A stretch of DNA of 64,000 bases from Salinicoccus halodurans (GCF_900114445.1 NZ_FOTB01000003.1:248001-312000); one strand, 5' to 3'; positions 44,370-55,659 are shown, counted from the stretch's first letter. Numbers and translations: made by a program. Notes: generated by a model not told the origin, from the letters alone.

Positions 44370-45119
44370 TCAGTCTTCATCGTCCTCGCTATCATCACCG
44401 TCATCATTATCAAAATCCGTCTCGATGACGTCCCCTGATTCAGCGTTGATTTTTATATCAGCATCGCCATTATCCGTATTTTTGAGCTCTATTTCATACT
44501 CCAGGCTGCCGTCATCCTTATCGAGGGACCAGCCTTCAATCTCTCCGTTGCCCCCTGCTTCATCAATTGCTGTCTGGACTGCATCTTCAGCAGTGACGGC
44601 TTCACTGTATTCGAACTGGTCTTCTGAATCGTCATCATCGTCTGTTTCAGTGCTTTCATTAACGACTGACAAGTCTTCGACAGAAAGTTTGACTTCATAT
44701 TCTTCAGAGCCCTGTTCCATATCTACCTTATATACCCATTGGCCATCATCATGGTCCAGTTCGACCTGGATAAGTTCACCGTCAAAGCTTTCCCTGGCAG
44801 TGTCCACTGCCTCCTGGGCGTTGTGGCTGATATCATCCTGCACAATAGTATCACTGGAACTGCCGCCGGAACCTTCTCCTGAATTGTCGCCTGATGCATT
44901 GTCTTCTGAATCATTTCCGTCGCCACTGCTGCCGTCATCATTACTGTCATCCATTTCTTCATCCGGTGAAGTTTCATCTACACTCTCCTCAGGATTCTCT
45001 TCTGAAGATGACTGTTCAGTGTTCTGTCCAGTTTCTTCATTTTCTCCGCCGTTTCCACATGCAGCCATGACCAGTCCCGCAGAAAGAAGTACACTTGCGA
45101 GTTTATATCTGTATGACAT
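44370..45119 (-). CDS. Acidic PepSY-domain lipoprotein
   Basis: A 249-residue secreted lipoprotein with lipobox VMAAC (Cys21). Residues about 25-95 are low-complexity Glu/Asp/Ser/Gly, then two PepSY repeats follow: NAQEAVDTARESFDGELIQVELDHDDGQW and AEDAVQTAIDEAGGNGEIEGWSLDKDDG, each with a following beta pair (WVYKVDMEQGSEEYEVKLS; LEYEIELKNTDNGDADIKIN). It ends in a run of Asp/Glu. PepSY modules are thought to bind or inhibit proteases or act as propeptide-like folds. The extreme acidity suits a salt-tolerant host or a metal-binding role. A long antisense reading frame lies over it and is not coding. Confidence 0.88.
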   Translation of the reverse strand: MSYRYKLASVLLSAGLVMAACGNGGENEETGQNTEQSSSEENPEESVDETSPDEEMDDSNDDGSSGDGNDSEDNASGDNSGEGSGGSSSDTIVQDDISHNAQEAVDTARESFDGELIQVELDHDDGQWVYKVDMEQGSEEYEVKLSVEDLSVVNESTETDDDDDSEDQFEYSEAVTAEDAVQTAIDEAGGNGEIEGWSLDKDDGSLEYEIELKNTDNGDADIKINAESGDVIETDFDNDDGDDSEDDED

Positions 45120-45267
45120 GTTACCACCTCTTCTAAATAATAGTTTAGTAACCAGCTTCCCTTTACGGCATAGTTTAAACCGTTCATGTGAAGAAAAGCA
45201 CGTATTGCAATTTTACCTGCAAAAGCGTAAACTGTTTGAGATATGATAGGTGAGGATGGTGTCGTAA

Positions 45268-45906
45268 TTGAAAAGGAATCTGGCAAAACGCTGGCTTTTT
45301 TATGTTGTTGGCCTGATCATTCTTGCATTGGGTATTGCGCTCACAATCAAAGGGCGTCTTCTCGGATTGAGTTCCTGGGATGTCCTCCATTACGGTCTCT
45401 GGCAGACTTTTGGGCTGACGATAGGATCCTGGGCGATCATTACAGGGGCTGTAATTGTCCTGTTGACTGCCATAGGGATGAAACGCTGGCCTAAAATCGG
45501 CGTGTATGTGAATATGATAGCGATTGGTCTGTTCATAGATATCTTTAACTGGCTGATTCCCGATGTTTATGGATGGGGGGCGCACATTCTGATTTTTACA
45601 CTCGGTCTTTTTATCATGGCTTTCGGCGTGGCCTTCTATATCACTCCGAACCTTGGCGCCGGTCCCCGCGATACGCTGATGCTTGTACTTGTCGAGAAAT
45701 TCAATATGAAGCTGTCGATGGCGCGTAACGTAATGGAATTTGGTGCAGCAGTGGCCGGCTTCCTTCTTGGCGGCCCGGTTTTCATCGGTACGATTATCAT
45801 CATCGTCGGCCTCGGGAGACTGATAGAAGTATTTCTGCCGGTCACACGCAGCCTTCTGGTGAAATTCCTGGGTGAAGATGACCCGAACATCATTAAAGTG
45901 ATTTAG
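45268..45906 (+). CDS. YczE/YyaS-family membrane protein
   Basis: A 212-residue membrane protein with about five to six helices. It begins AKRWLFYVVGLIILALGIALTIKGRLLGLSSWDVLHYGL and has the family's second signature ITPNLGAGPRDTLML after helix 3. Members such as B. subtilis YczE are known only by genetic links to secondary-metabolite production. The TTG start follows AGGTGAGGA by ten bases. It lies 24 bases before the NCS2 permease and may share its transcript. Confidence 0.85.
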   Translation: MKRNLAKRWLFYVVGLIILALGIALTIKGRLLGLSSWDVLHYGLWQTFGLTIGSWAIITGAVIVLLTAIGMKRWPKIGVYVNMIAIGLFIDIFNWLIPDVYGWGAHILIFTLGLFIMAFGVAFYITPNLGAGPRDTLMLVLVEKFNMKLSMARNVMEFGAAVAGFLLGGPVFIGTIIIIVGLGRLIEVFLPVTRSLLVKFLGEDDPNIIKVI

Positions 45907-45942
45907 CCGCAGCGTTATTCTACTGAAAGAATGGAGATACGT

Positions 45943-47277
45943 ATGAAAAAATATTTTGATTTTGAAGGAAATGGTACGACTTACCGCCGCGAAATCGTCG
46001 GTGGACTGACAACTTTCCTGTCGATGGCTTACATACTTGCAGTCAACCCGTCTGTCCTTTCCCTCCAGGGAGTGGAAGGGATTCCTGATTCGATGAGAAT
46101 GGATATGGGGGCAGTGTTCGTGGCAACGGCGCTCGCTGCTTTCATTGGTTGTATGATCATGGGACTCTATGCCAGATACCCCATCGCACTCGCTCCCGGA
46201 ATGGGGCTGAATGCGTTCTTCGCATTTACTGTTGTTCTCACAATGGGGATTCCCTGGCAGACTGCACTGACAGGTGTTCTATTCTCCGGGGCAATTTTCG
46301 CGATACTGACAATTACCGGTCTGCGCGAATATGTCATAAATTCGATACCGATGGAAATGAAAATGGCAGTCAGTGCAGGAATCGGTTTCTTCATTACATT
46401 TGTCGGGCTGCAGAGTGCCGGCATCATTACCATGGATGAAGCGACACTCGTAGGTCTGGGTACTACCCATGATCCAAAAGTGCTTCTTGCAGTCGGTGGT
46501 CTTGTCATCACAGTCATCCTGATGGCCAGGAAAGTGCCGGCGGCAATCTTCATCGGTATGATCATCACCGCTCTGATCGGGCTGGTTTTCGGACTTGTTC
46601 CAATGCCGGACGGCATCATCGGTGCTGTTCCAAGCATAGAACCGACATTCGGCGTCGCCTTTGAAGCATTCTCGGATCCAGCGGCATTTTTCAACATACA
46701 ATTCCTGATTGTTGTTTTGACATTCTTGTTTGTAGACTTTTTCGATACAGCAGGTACGCTTGTCGGAGTTGCCAGCCAGGCAAACATGATTAAGGATAAT
46801 AAACTTCCACGTGGAGACCGTGCGTTGCTTTCCGATTCAATTGCTACCATTACAGGAGCGATATTCGGTACATCGACAACCACTTCCTATGTCGAATCGA
46901 CGGCGGGAGTCGCTGCAGGGGCGCGTACAGGTTTTGCAAGTGTGGTCACAGGAGGGCTGTTCCTGCTCGCCATCTTCCTGTCTCCGCTGATTGTGACATT
47001 CACTTCGGAAGTCACAGCGCCGGCACTCATCATTGTCGGTGCACTGATGGTTTCGAATCTATCCAAGATCCGCTGGGATCAGTTCGAGGTGGCTGTCCCG
47101 GCATTCCTGACGATGTTCATGATGCCTTTGACATACAGCATCGCTACAGGGATTGCCATCGGCTTCGTATTCTATCCGATTACCATGATCATGGCAGGCA
47201 GAAGAAAAGAGATTCACCCAATGATGTATGCCCTGTTTGTAATCTTCGTTCTGTACTTTATATTTATGACGGATTAA
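45943..47277 (+). CDS. NCS2-family purine permease (PbuG/AzgA type)
   Basis: A 444-residue nucleobase:H+ symporter of the AzgA branch (hypoxanthine, guanine or adenine). FEGNGTTYRREIVGGLTTFLSMAYILAVNP is the branch signature, LAPGMGLNAFFAFTVV and LFVDFFDTAGTLVGVASQ form the two substrate half-sites, and TTTSYVESTAGVAAGARTGFASV follows. The ATG at 45943 has GGAG six bases upstream and matches relatives; an ATG four codons earlier is less well placed. No purine riboswitch is visible upstream, unlike pbuG in B. subtilis. Confidence 0.93.
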   Translation: MKKYFDFEGNGTTYRREIVGGLTTFLSMAYILAVNPSVLSLQGVEGIPDSMRMDMGAVFVATALAAFIGCMIMGLYARYPIALAPGMGLNAFFAFTVVLTMGIPWQTALTGVLFSGAIFAILTITGLREYVINSIPMEMKMAVSAGIGFFITFVGLQSAGIITMDEATLVGLGTTHDPKVLLAVGGLVITVILMARKVPAAIFIGMIITALIGLVFGLVPMPDGIIGAVPSIEPTFGVAFEAFSDPAAFFNIQFLIVVLTFLFVDFFDTAGTLVGVASQANMIKDNKLPRGDRALLSDSIATITGAIFGTSTTTSYVESTAGVAAGARTGFASVVTGGLFLLAIFLSPLIVTFTSEVTAPALIIVGALMVSNLSKIRWDQFEVAVPAFLTMFMMPLTYSIATGIAIGFVFYPITMIMAGRRKEIHPMMYALFVIFVLYFIFMTD

Positions 47278-47289
47278 GCCAAAAAGACA

Positions 47290-47318
47290 TTGTAATTTGT
47301 AACTGAATATTGTATAAT
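47290..47318 (+). promoter_or_regulatory. Candidate first promoter of the S10 operon
   Basis: TTGTAA (47290-47295), a 17-base spacer and a perfect TATAAT (47313-47318) give a leader of about 275 bases. Confidence 0.6.
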
Positions 47319-47349
47319 GGACCAGGTTATGAGAAGTCCATGCGAAAGA

Positions 47350-47385
47350 GTGAAAAAATCTTGTGTTAACTGTTGATTTTTTCAC
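47350..47385. repeat. Inverted repeat over the second S10 promoter -35
   Basis: Perfect 11-base arms GTGAAAAAATC (47350-47360) and GATTTTTTCAC (47375-47385) with 14 bases between. The right arm covers most of the -35 box of the second promoter. It could be a weak terminator for the purine permease or an operator. Confidence 0.5.
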
Positions 47386-47401
47386 TTTTTTCATGTATTA
47401 T
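47373..47401 (+). promoter_or_regulatory. Candidate second promoter of the S10 operon
   Basis: TTGATT (47373-47378), a 17-base spacer and TATTAT (47396-47401). The leader would be about 190 bases. Confidence 0.65.
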
Positions 47402-47910
<509 letters not shown>

Positions 47911-47933
47911 TATAGCAGGAGGTGCGACTTTCG

Positions 47934-48596
47934 ATGACCAAAGGAATCTTAGGTAAAAAAGTGGGAATGACTCAGGTTTTCGGTGAAAACGGCGAGCTCA
48001 TCCCGGTAACAGTAGTAGAAGCAGCAGGCAACGTAGTGTTGCAAAAGAAAACAGAAGAAGTTGATGGGTACAATGCAGTACAAATCGGTTTCGATGACAA
48101 ACGTGAATTCTTTGATGGAGCAAGATCAAAGAAATACGCAAACAAGGCTGAAACTGGACATGCTAAAGCTTCAGGTAAAGCCCCTAAGCGCTTCGTACGC
48201 GAATTCAAGAATCTCGCAACAGATGAATTCGAAGTAGGTCAAGAAGTCACTGTAGATACATTTGAAGCAGGCGACTTTGTGGATGTGACAGCAACATCCA
48301 AAGGTAAAGGTTTCCAGGGTAACATCAAACGACACAATCAAAGCCGCGGACCAATGGGGCACGGATCCCGTTTCCACAGAGCACCAGGTTCAATAGGAAT
48401 GATGAGTGACCCGGCCCGCGTATTCAAAGGCAAAGCAATGCCTGGACGCATGGGTGGAGAAACAGTAACGCTTCAGAATCTTGAAATCGTCAAAGTGGAT
48501 GCAGAGAGAAACGTTCTACTTGTTAAAGGTAACGTTCCCGGCCCACGTAAAGGATATTTGAAAATCGCAGCAGCATTTAAAAAAGGTGTTAAATAA
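47934..48596 (+). CDS. rplC: 50S ribosomal protein L3
   Basis: A 220-residue early-assembly protein of the 50S subunit, close to the peptidyl transferase centre. It has the [16 protein letters not shown] start and the [25 protein letters not shown] loop that reaches the active site. The ATG at 47934 matches other L3 proteins; AGGAGG lies 11 bases upstream, and in-frame codons before it would overlap that site. Confidence 0.99.
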   Translation: MTKGILGKKVGMTQVFGENGELIPVTVVEAAGNVVLQKKTEEVDGYNAVQIGFDDKREFFDGARSKKYANKAETGHAKASGKAPKRFVREFKNLATDEFEVGQEVTVDTFEAGDFVDVTATSKGKGFQGNIKRHNQSRGPMGHGSRFHRAPGSIGMMSDPARVFKGKAMPGRMGGETVTLQNLEIVKVDAERNVLLVKGNVPGPRKGYLKIAAAFKKGVK

Positions 48597-48621
48597 TATA
48601 CAAGGAAGGAGGATTTAACAC

Positions 48622-49245
48622 ATGGCAAGCTTAGATGTTTTATCAAAAGAGGGAACTAAAGTTAATTCTATAGACCTTAACCAGGAAATATTCGGCATCG
48701 AACCAAACCAGCATGTTTTGTTCGAAGCTGTAAACTTACAGCGTGCATCACTTCGCCGCGGAACTCATTCTGTAAAGAACCGTTCTGCAGTGCGTGGTGG
48801 CGGTAAAAAACCTTTCAGACAGAAAGGTACAGGTAACGCACGTCAGGGTACAATCCGTGCCCCTCACTATCGTGGCGGCGGAGTAGTATTCGGACCGACT
48901 CCAAGAAGCTATTCTTACAAAATGCCTAGAAAAATGCGCCGTCTGGCACTTCGGTCAGCACTTTCCGCGAAAGTGAACGAAGAAGCATTCACAGTAGTTG
49001 AGAATTTCACGATGGACGCGCCAAAAACTAAAGACTTCCTGACAATTCTGGAAAATCTTGAAGCGAGCAAAAAGGTGCTTCTTGTGCTTGAAAACGAAGA
49101 TGTAAACATTGAACTTTCATCCCGTAACCTGCAGGGCGTCACTATCTTGACTCCGCAGCAGCTCAATGTACTCGACATCCTTTCTGCTAACCGTGTTATT
49201 TTCACTGAAGGTGCTATCAATAAAGCAGAGGAGGTGCTTCTGTAA
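48622..49245 (+). CDS. rplD: 50S ribosomal protein L4
   Basis: A 207-residue protein lining the exit tunnel; its long loop is [30 protein letters not shown]. In several bacteria L4 also represses its own operon by binding the leader. The frame overlaps rplW by one base (TAATG). Confidence 0.99.
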   Translation: MASLDVLSKEGTKVNSIDLNQEIFGIEPNQHVLFEAVNLQRASLRRGTHSVKNRSAVRGGGKKPFRQKGTGNARQGTIRAPHYRGGGVVFGPTPRSYSYKMPRKMRRLALRSALSAKVNEEAFTVVENFTMDAPKTKDFLTILENLEASKKVLLVLENEDVNIELSSRNLQGVTILTPQQLNVLDILSANRVIFTEGAINKAEEVLL

Positions 49246-49517
49246 TGGATGCACGCGATATCATTCAACGCCCGGTAATCACTGAGCGTTCTGCTGACTT
49301 GATGTCTTCTGACAAGTATACGTTTGACGTAAATGTCAGAGCGAACAAGACACAGGTAAAATATGCAATTGAAGAGATTTTCGATGTAACAGTCGAAAAA
49401 GTGAACATTATGAATTATAAGCCGAAGAAAAAACGCATGGGGCGTTACAGCGGCTACACTAAGAAAAGAAGAAAAGCAATCGTAACACTAAAAGAAGGCT
49501 CAATAGAAATTTTCTAA
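49245..49517 (+). CDS. rplW: 50S ribosomal protein L23
   Basis: A 90-residue protein at the tunnel exit, the docking point for trigger factor and SRP. It starts [19 protein letters not shown] and has the usual Lys/Arg-rich loop [18 protein letters not shown]. Its ATG lies in the TAATG overlap with rplD. Confidence 0.99.
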   Translation: MDARDIIQRPVITERSADLMSSDKYTFDVNVRANKTQVKYAIEEIFDVTVEKVNIMNYKPKKKRMGRYSGYTKKRRKAIVTLKEGSIEIF

Positions 49518-49553
49518 ATCAGAGCTGATATACCATTAAGGAGGTAAAACGAG

Positions 49554-50393
49554 ATGGCGATTAAAAAATATAAGCCGACCACTAACGCTCGTCGTAATAT
49601 GACTGGTTCCGACTTTTCAGAAGTTACATCGACAACGCCGGAACGCTCATTATTACAGCCGCTTCCGAAAAAAGCGGGACGTAACAATCAGGGTAAAATG
49701 ACAGTTCGTCATAAAGGTGGGGGACATAAGCGTCAATACCGTGTGATTGACTTCAAACGTATCAAAGACGGTGTACCAGGCCGTGTTGCAACAATAGAAT
49801 ACGATCCAAACCGTTCAGCAAACATTGCACTTGTTGTATATGCAGACGGTGAAAAGAGCTACATCCTTGCACCTAAAGGTGTAACAGTGGGACATGAAAT
49901 CATGAGTGGACCGGATGCGGATATCAAAACAGGTAACGCAATGGCACTTCAGGATATCCCGGTTGGTACTACAGTGCACAATATCGAACTTAAACCAGGA
50001 AGAGGCGGCCAGCTTGTAAGGTCTGCAGGCACAAACGCACAGGTTCTTGGTAAAGAAGGCAAATATGTACTTGTAAGACTGGGCTCAGGTGAAGTACGCA
50101 TGATCCTTGCGACATGCCGTGCAACAATCGGTTCTGTCGGTAACGAACAGCACGAACTTATCAATATTGGTAAAGCGGGTCGTTCCAGATGGAAGAGACA
50201 GCGCCCAACAGTACGTGGTTCTGTAATGAACCCTAACGACCACCCGCACGGCGGTGGTGAAGGCCGCGCTCCAATCGGACGTCCGTCACCTATGTCACCA
50301 TGGGGCAAACCGACTCTCGGTAAGAAAACACGGAGAGGCAAGAACCGTTCAGATAAACTAATCGTAAGAAAACGTAAGAATAAGAAGAAATAA
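49554..50393 (+). CDS. rplB: 50S ribosomal protein L2
   Basis: A 279-residue core protein needed for subunit joining and peptidyl transfer. It shows the conserved [16 protein letters not shown] segment and the C-terminal [20 protein letters not shown] with the functional His. It ends in a basic tail ([12 protein letters not shown]). RBS AAGGAGG. Confidence 0.99.
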   Translation: MAIKKYKPTTNARRNMTGSDFSEVTSTTPERSLLQPLPKKAGRNNQGKMTVRHKGGGHKRQYRVIDFKRIKDGVPGRVATIEYDPNRSANIALVVYADGEKSYILAPKGVTVGHEIMSGPDADIKTGNAMALQDIPVGTTVHNIELKPGRGGQLVRSAGTNAQVLGKEGKYVLVRLGSGEVRMILATCRATIGSVGNEQHELINIGKAGRSRWKRQRPTVRGSVMNPNDHPHGGGEGRAPIGRPSPMSPWGKPTLGKKTRRGKNRSDKLIVRKRKNKKK

Positions 50394-50450
50394 AGAAACC
50401 AAGGTGTGCGGATGATAAATCCGCACGCATTATTGGAAGGAGGCGCCTAA

Positions 50451-50729
50451 ATGGCTCGCAGTCTTAAAAAAGGACCTTTCGTTGATGGACACCTTATGAA
50501 AAAGGTTGAAGCAAACAATGAAGGCAGCAAAAAAAGTGTAATCAAAACATGGTCACGCCGTTCTACAATCTTCCCTAACTTCATCGGTAACACAATCGCC
50601 GTATATGACGGACGCAAACATGTGCCGGTATATGTTACAGAAGATATGGTCGGTCATAAACTTGGAGAATTCGCTCCGACAAGAACGTACAGAGGTCATG
50701 GGAATGACGATAAAAAGACAAGAAGATAA
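50451..50729 (+). CDS. rpsS: 30S ribosomal protein S19
   Basis: A 92-residue protein of the 30S head, next to S13 and the A-site finger. It has [18 protein letters not shown] at the start and [17 protein letters not shown] near the end. RBS GGAAGGAGG. Confidence 0.99.
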   Translation: MARSLKKGPFVDGHLMKKVEANNEGSKKSVIKTWSRRSTIFPNFIGNTIAVYDGRKHVPVYVTEDMVGHKLGEFAPTRTYRGHGNDDKKTRR

Positions 50730-50760
50730 GTTGAAGACGGTATAAAAGGAGGAACGAAAG

Positions 50761-51150
50761 ATGCAAGCGAAAGCAGTTGCTAAAACAGTTAGAATTGCTC
50801 CCCGCAAAGCGAGAATGGTCCTTGACCTTATCCGCGGTAAAGAAGTTGGAGAAGCGATCGCAATTCTTAACCTGACTAATAAAAGAACTTCGCCGGTAGT
50901 TGAGAAAGTACTCAAATCAGCCGTAGCGAACGCTGAACATAACTATGACATGGACATCGAAAACCTGGTAGTATCTGAAGCATACGCTGACGAAGGTCCG
51001 ACATTGAAACGTTTCCGTCCACGTGCACAAGGACGCGCAACAAAAATCAACAAGCGTACAAGCCACATCACAATCGTAGTTTCAGAAGCTGTATATGAAG
51101 AAGCAGCAACAGAAGAAACTGAAGAAAATAAAGTGGAAGAAAACGCATAA
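50761..51150 (+). CDS. rplV: 50S ribosomal protein L22 with acidic C-terminal extension
   Basis: A 129-residue protein whose beta-hairpin lines the exit tunnel, where macrolide-resistance changes arise. It begins [25 protein letters not shown], and the hairpin tip region is [21 protein letters not shown]. After the normal end of L22 (HITIVVSE) comes an acidic tail, [17 protein letters not shown], about a dozen residues longer than in S. aureus. RBS AAAGGAGG. Confidence 0.98.
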   Translation: MQAKAVAKTVRIAPRKARMVLDLIRGKEVGEAIAILNLTNKRTSPVVEKVLKSAVANAEHNYDMDIENLVVSEAYADEGPTLKRFRPRAQGRATKINKRTSHITIVVSEAVYEEAATEETEENKVEENA

Positions 51151-51171
51151 TACCACAAGGAGGGAATTAAT

Positions 51172-51816
51172 TTGGGTCAGAAGATAAATCCTATTGGACT
51201 TCGTACTGGTGTCATTCGTGACTGGGAAGCAAAATGGTATGCAGATAAAGACTTTGCAGATCTTTTGCACGAAGACCTTAAAGTTCGTGAATATATCGAA
51301 AACAATCTTAAAGACGCTGCAGTTTCCAAAGTGGAAATTGAACGCGCTGCTAACCGTGTGAACATCGCACTTCATACAGGTAAGCCAGGTATGGTAATTG
51401 GTAAAGGTGGTAGCGAAATCGACAAACTTCGTACTGCACTTAACAAACTTACTGGCAAAAAAGTACACATAAATGTAATTGAAGTTAAAAAAGTGGATAT
51501 GGATGCTAAATTGGTAGCAGAAAGTATTGCACGTCAGCTTGAAAACCGTGTATCTTTCCGTAGAGCTCAAAAACAGGCGCTTGGAAGAGCAATCAAAGCT
51601 GGAGCAAAAGGTATCAAAACACAAGTTTCTGGTCGTCTTGGCGGCGCAGACATCGCACGTTCTGAAGGTTACAGTGAAGGAACAGTTCCACTGCACACAC
51701 TTCGTGCTGACATAGATTATGCACATGAAGAAGCAGATACGACATACGGCAAACTCGGTGTCAAAGTATGGATCTACCGTGGAGAAGTTCTTCCTGTTAA
51801 AACTGACAAAAAGTAA
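51172..51816 (+). CDS. rpsC: 30S ribosomal protein S3
   Basis: A 214-residue protein at the mRNA entry channel. It starts [20 protein letters not shown], and the KH domain motif is [14 protein letters not shown]. The start is a TTG behind AAGGAGGG, a common choice for rpsC in Firmicutes. Confidence 0.99.
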   Translation: MGQKINPIGLRTGVIRDWEAKWYADKDFADLLHEDLKVREYIENNLKDAAVSKVEIERAANRVNIALHTGKPGMVIGKGGSEIDKLRTALNKLTGKKVHINVIEVKKVDMDAKLVAESIARQLENRVSFRRAQKQALGRAIKAGAKGIKTQVSGRLGGADIARSEGYSEGTVPLHTLRADIDYAHEEADTTYGKLGVKVWIYRGEVLPVKTDKK

Positions 51817-51832
51817 AGGAGGAAATTGAAAA

Positions 51833-52267
51833 ATGCTATTACCAAAAAGAGTAAAATACCGTCGTCAACACCGTCCGGACACAAAAGGGCGCGCTAAAGG
51901 CGGAACTGAAGTATCATTCGGTGAATACGGACTGCAGGCTACAACAACATCATGGATCACTTCAAGACAAATTGAAGCAGCACGTATCGCTATGACTCGT
52001 TATATGAAACGTGGCGGTAAAGTATGGATTAACATCTTCCCGCACACACCATATACTAAAAAACCATTAGAAGTACGTATGGGTTCAGGTAAAGGTGCAG
52101 TGGAAGGCTGGATCGCAGTAGTAAAACCTGGCCGTGTTATGTTCGAAGTTGCAGGTGTAGAAGAAGAGGTAGCTAAAGAGGCGCTTCGTCTTGCTGCTCA
52201 TAAACTGCCTGTAAAAACAAAAATCGTTAGACGTGAAGAATTAGGTGGTGATACGAATGAAAGCTAA
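51833..52267 (+). CDS. rplP: 50S ribosomal protein L16
   Basis: A 144-residue protein near the A site, needed for late 50S assembly. It begins [23 protein letters not shown] and includes the [19 protein letters not shown] stretch. It overlaps rpmC by 11 bases. Confidence 0.99.
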   Translation: MLLPKRVKYRRQHRPDTKGRAKGGTEVSFGEYGLQATTTSWITSRQIEAARIAMTRYMKRGGKVWINIFPHTPYTKKPLEVRMGSGKGAVEGWIAVVKPGRVMFEVAGVEEEVAKEALRLAAHKLPVKTKIVRREELGGDTNES

Positions 52268-52466
52268 AGAAATCCGTGATCTGACAACTTCCGAAATCGA
52301 AACAAACGTTAAAGAACTGAAGGAAGAACTCTTCAACCTACGCTTTCAGCTAGCAACAGGCCAGCTAGAGAACACTGCTCGTATCAAAGAGGTTAGAAAA
52401 ACTATCGCAAGAATGAAAACAACTATCCGCGAGAGAGAACTCAGCGAAGCTAAAGCAAACCAGTAA
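52257..52466 (+). CDS. rpmC: 50S ribosomal protein L29
   Basis: A 69-residue two-helix protein beside L23 at the tunnel exit. It has [30 protein letters not shown], and the end is [19 protein letters not shown] plus a short tail. The ATG at 52257, after AGGTGG, is the conserved start; the frame is open four codons earlier. Confidence 0.99.
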   Translation: MKAKEIRDLTTSEIETNVKELKEELFNLRFQLATGQLENTARIKEVRKTIARMKTTIRERELSEAKANQ

Positions 52467-52487
52467 TTTATAAGGGAGGTTCACACA

Positions 52488-52751
52488 GTGGAAAGTAAAA
52501 ACGAACGCAAATTTTATCGCGGCCGTGTTGTGTCCGACAAAATGGACAAAACAATTACGGTAGTGGTAGAAACTCAAAAAAGACACCCTATCATTGGCAA
52601 ACGTGTTAAATATTCTAAAAAATATAAAGCGCATGATGAAAATAATTCAGCAAAAATGGGCGACATCGTAAGAATCCAGGAGACACGTCCATTGTCAGCA
52701 ACTAAACGTTTCCGTCTAGTGGAAATTGTTGAAGAATCAGTGCTCATCTAA
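52488..52751 (+). CDS. rpsQ: 30S ribosomal protein S17
   Basis: An 87-residue OB-fold protein that binds helix 11 of 16S rRNA. It starts with GTG behind GGGAGG and has [20 protein letters not shown] and [20 protein letters not shown]. Confidence 0.99.
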   Translation: MESKNERKFYRGRVVSDKMDKTITVVVETQKRHPIIGKRVKYSKKYKAHDENNSAKMGDIVRIQETRPLSATKRFRLVEIVEESVLI

Positions 52752-52765
52752 ACAATTGAAGGTAA

Positions 52766-53149
<384 letters not shown>

Positions 53150-53179
53150 TCCACATTTAAATAAGGAGGTGCGATTCCC

Positions 53180-53512
53180 ATGCACGTAAGAACTGGAGAC
53201 AAAGTCGTTGTAATCAGCGGTAAAGATAAAGGTAAAGAGGGCACAGTCCTAAAAGCAATCCCTGCAAAAGACCGTGTGGTTGTTGAAAATGTCAACATGA
53301 TCAAAAAACACCTTAAACCTTCTCAAATGAACCCTGAGGGCGGCATCCTCGAAACAGAGGCGGCAATCCACGTATCCAACGTAATGCACGTTGACCCTGA
53401 AACAGGCGAACGCACTCGTATCCGTCATGAAGTAAAGGAAGACGGAACTAAAGTGAGAATAGCTGCGAAGTCTGGAAAAGAAATTCCGGCTGTAAAATAC
53501 GAAAAGAACTAA
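53180..53512 (+). CDS. rplX: 50S ribosomal protein L24
   Basis: A 110-residue KOW-domain protein that starts 50S assembly. KOW motif: [20 protein letters not shown]. It is a few residues longer than typical at the C-terminus ([13 protein letters not shown]). RBS AAGGAGG. Confidence 0.99.
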   Translation: MHVRTGDKVVVISGKDKGKEGTVLKAIPAKDRVVVENVNMIKKHLKPSQMNPEGGILETEAAIHVSNVMHVDPETGERTRIRHEVKEDGTKVRIAAKSGKEIPAVKYEKN

Positions 53513-53537
53513 TAGTTAGCGGAAGGAGGTCCATTCA

Positions 53538-54077
53538 ATGGCACGTTTAAAAGAACGTTACAATGAACAAATCAAAAATGAACTTGTTAATAAATTTAAC
53601 TATACATCCGTGATGCAAGCACCTAAAATCGAAAAGATTGTTGTAAACATGGGTGTTGGTGATGCAGTACAGAATGCAAAAGTACTGGATAATGCAGTTG
53701 AAGAACTTGAAGCGATCACTGGTCAGAAACCGGTAATCACAAAAGCTAAGAAATCAATCGCCACATTCAGATTGCGTGAAGGTATGCCAATCGGAGCGAA
53801 AGTAACACTCCGCGGCGAAAGAATGTACGATTTTCTGGATAAATTGATCTCAGTATCCCTCCCACGTGTAAGAGACTTCAGAGGTATTTCCAAAAAAGCG
53901 TTTGACGGACGCGGTAACTACACACTGGGCGTAAAAGAGCAATTGATCTTCCCTGAAATTGACTACGATAAAGTATCCAAAGTCAGAGGTATGGATATCG
54001 TGATCGTTACGACAGCCAACACAGACGAAGAAGCTCGTGAACTGCTTACTCAGTTCGGAATGCCATTTCAAAAGTAA
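53538..54077 (+). CDS. rplE: 50S ribosomal protein L5
   Basis: A 179-residue protein that binds 5S rRNA and touches P-site tRNA. It has the [25 protein letters not shown] and [21 protein letters not shown] signatures. RBS GGAAGGAGG. Confidence 0.99.
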   Translation: MARLKERYNEQIKNELVNKFNYTSVMQAPKIEKIVVNMGVGDAVQNAKVLDNAVEELEAITGQKPVITKAKKSIATFRLREGMPIGAKVTLRGERMYDFLDKLISVSLPRVRDFRGISKKAFDGRGNYTLGVKEQLIFPEIDYDKVSKVRGMDIVIVTTANTDEEARELLTQFGMPFQK

Positions 54078-54084
54078 GTTATAA

Positions 54085-54282
<198 letters not shown>

Positions 54283-54311
54283 GCGCCATAAATTGAAAGG
54301 AGGCACTTTAA

Positions 54312-54710
54312 ATGACAATCTCAGATCCAATTGCAGACATGTTGACACGCATCAGAAATGCGAACATCGTCAGACATGAAAACTTAGAAATCCCTGCTTC
54401 TAACATCAAGAAAGAAATCGCTGAAATCCTGAAAGCAGAAGGATATGTTAAAAATGTAGAATACATTGAAGATGACAAGCAAGGCGTTATCCGTGTATTC
54501 CTTAAATACAGCAGCAAAAACGAAAGAGTTATCACTGGTTTGAAACGTATCTCCAAGCCTGGTCTTAGAGTATACGCACGCAGAGAAGAACTTCCTAAAG
54601 TCCTTAACGGTCTTGGAATTGCTCTTATCTCAACATCAGAAGGTGTGCTTACTGATAAAGAAGCACGTAAAAGAAATATTGGCGGGGAAGTACTCGCATA
54701 CGTTTGGTAA
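54312..54710 (+). CDS. rpsH: 30S ribosomal protein S8
   Basis: A 132-residue central-domain protein. It starts [22 protein letters not shown] and ends [29 protein letters not shown]. In E. coli S8 regulates the spc operon; no such site was sought here. RBS AAAGGAGG. Confidence 0.99.
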   Translation: MTISDPIADMLTRIRNANIVRHENLEIPASNIKKEIAEILKAEGYVKNVEYIEDDKQGVIRVFLKYSSKNERVITGLKRISKPGLRVYARREELPKVLNGLGIALISTSEGVLTDKEARKRNIGGEVLAYVW

Positions 54711-54734
54711 TGAATTAACAGGAGGTGCAAACTA

Positions 54735-55271
54735 ATGAGCCGTGTAGGTAAACGTATTATTGAAATTCCAAGTGATGTAACAGTCGCAATTGACGGATCT
54801 ACTGTAACAGTAAAAGGTCCTAAAGGTGAACTTGTGAATACATTTAACGAAGAAATGACTTATAACCTGGAAGATACTACACTTGAAGTTGTAAGACCAA
54901 GTGATTCCAAAAATCACCGTACCGTCCATGGTACAACTCGTGCACTCATCAACAATATGGTTGTTGGTGTATCCCAGGGCTTCTCTAAAGAACTTGAGTT
55001 GGTTGGTGTAGGTTACCGTGCACAAATGCAAGGTAACAAATTGGTACTGAGTGTTGGGCTTTCTCACCCGGTTGAATTTGAACCTTCCGAGGACCTTTCC
55101 ATTTCAGTGGATGGTAACACGAATGTTAAAATCGAAGGCATCAACAAGGAGTATGTTGGAGCGCTCGCTTCAAAAATCCGTGCCGTACGTCCACCTGAAC
55201 CATATAAAGGAAAAGGTATCCGTTACAAAGATGAACTCGTTCGTCGTAAAGAAGGAAAAACTGGTAAATAA
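54735..55271 (+). CDS. rplF: 50S ribosomal protein L6
   Basis: A 178-residue protein of two similar domains near the GTPase centre. It has [23 protein letters not shown] at the start and [28 protein letters not shown] at the end. RBS CAGGAGG. Confidence 0.99.
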   Translation: MSRVGKRIIEIPSDVTVAIDGSTVTVKGPKGELVNTFNEEMTYNLEDTTLEVVRPSDSKNHRTVHGTTRALINNMVVGVSQGFSKELELVGVGYRAQMQGNKLVLSVGLSHPVEFEPSEDLSISVDGNTNVKIEGINKEYVGALASKIRAVRPPEPYKGKGIRYKDELVRRKEGKTGK

Positions 55272-55296
55272 TAAATAAAGTGAGGAGTGAACTTCA

Positions 55297-55659
55297 ATGA
55301 TCGCTAAAATTGACAAGAATAAAGTGCGTCAAAAAAGACATCAACGAGTGCGTAATAAGCTTTCCGGCACAGCCGAAAGACCACGTTTGAACGTCTATCG
55401 TTCCAACCAGCACATTTATGCACAAGTGATTGATGACAGCCAGCAGGTTACATTGGCAAGTGCTTCTACAAAAGATCCTGATTTCAAAGGTGAACTCGGA
55501 TCCAACATAGATGCTGCTGCTGAAGTAGGCGCGCTCATAGCAAAACGTGCTAAAGATAAAAAAGTAGAAAATGTAGTATTTGACCGTGGAGGCTATCTCT
55601 ATCACGGACGTGTTAAAGCATTGGCAGAAGCTGCACGTGAAAACGGTCTGCAATTCTAA
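55297..55659 (+). CDS. rplR: 50S ribosomal protein L18
   Basis: A 120-residue 5S rRNA-binding protein. It has [31 protein letters not shown] near the start and [24 protein letters not shown] at the end. RBS TGAGGAG. Confidence 0.99.
   Translation: MIAKIDKNKVRQKRHQRVRNKLSGTAERPRLNVYRSNQHIYAQVIDDSQQVTLASASTKDPDFKGELGSNIDAAAEVGALIAKRAKDKKVENVVFDRGGYLYHGRVKALAEAARENGLQF

Noticed and set aside
44302-45246. 314-residue Ser/Pro-rich reading frame on the plus strand
   Set aside because: It is the antisense of the acidic PepSY lipoprotein gene; GAT/GAA-rich coding sequence reads as TCA/TTC on the other strand, giving low-complexity Ser. No ribosome binding site and no family resemblance.
45907-45942. 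Possible purine riboswitch before the NCS2 permease
   Set aside because: Only about 35 bases separate it from the preceding gene and the conserved purine-aptamer core is not seen there or in the 45120-45267 region.
46167-46883. 238-residue frame antisense to the NCS2 permease
   Set aside because: Mirror of a hydrophobic membrane protein gene, without start signals.
51082-51726. 214-residue Cys/Phe-rich frame antisense to rpsC
   Set aside because: Composition is the complement of Lys/Glu-rich ribosomal coding sequence; rpsC is certain.
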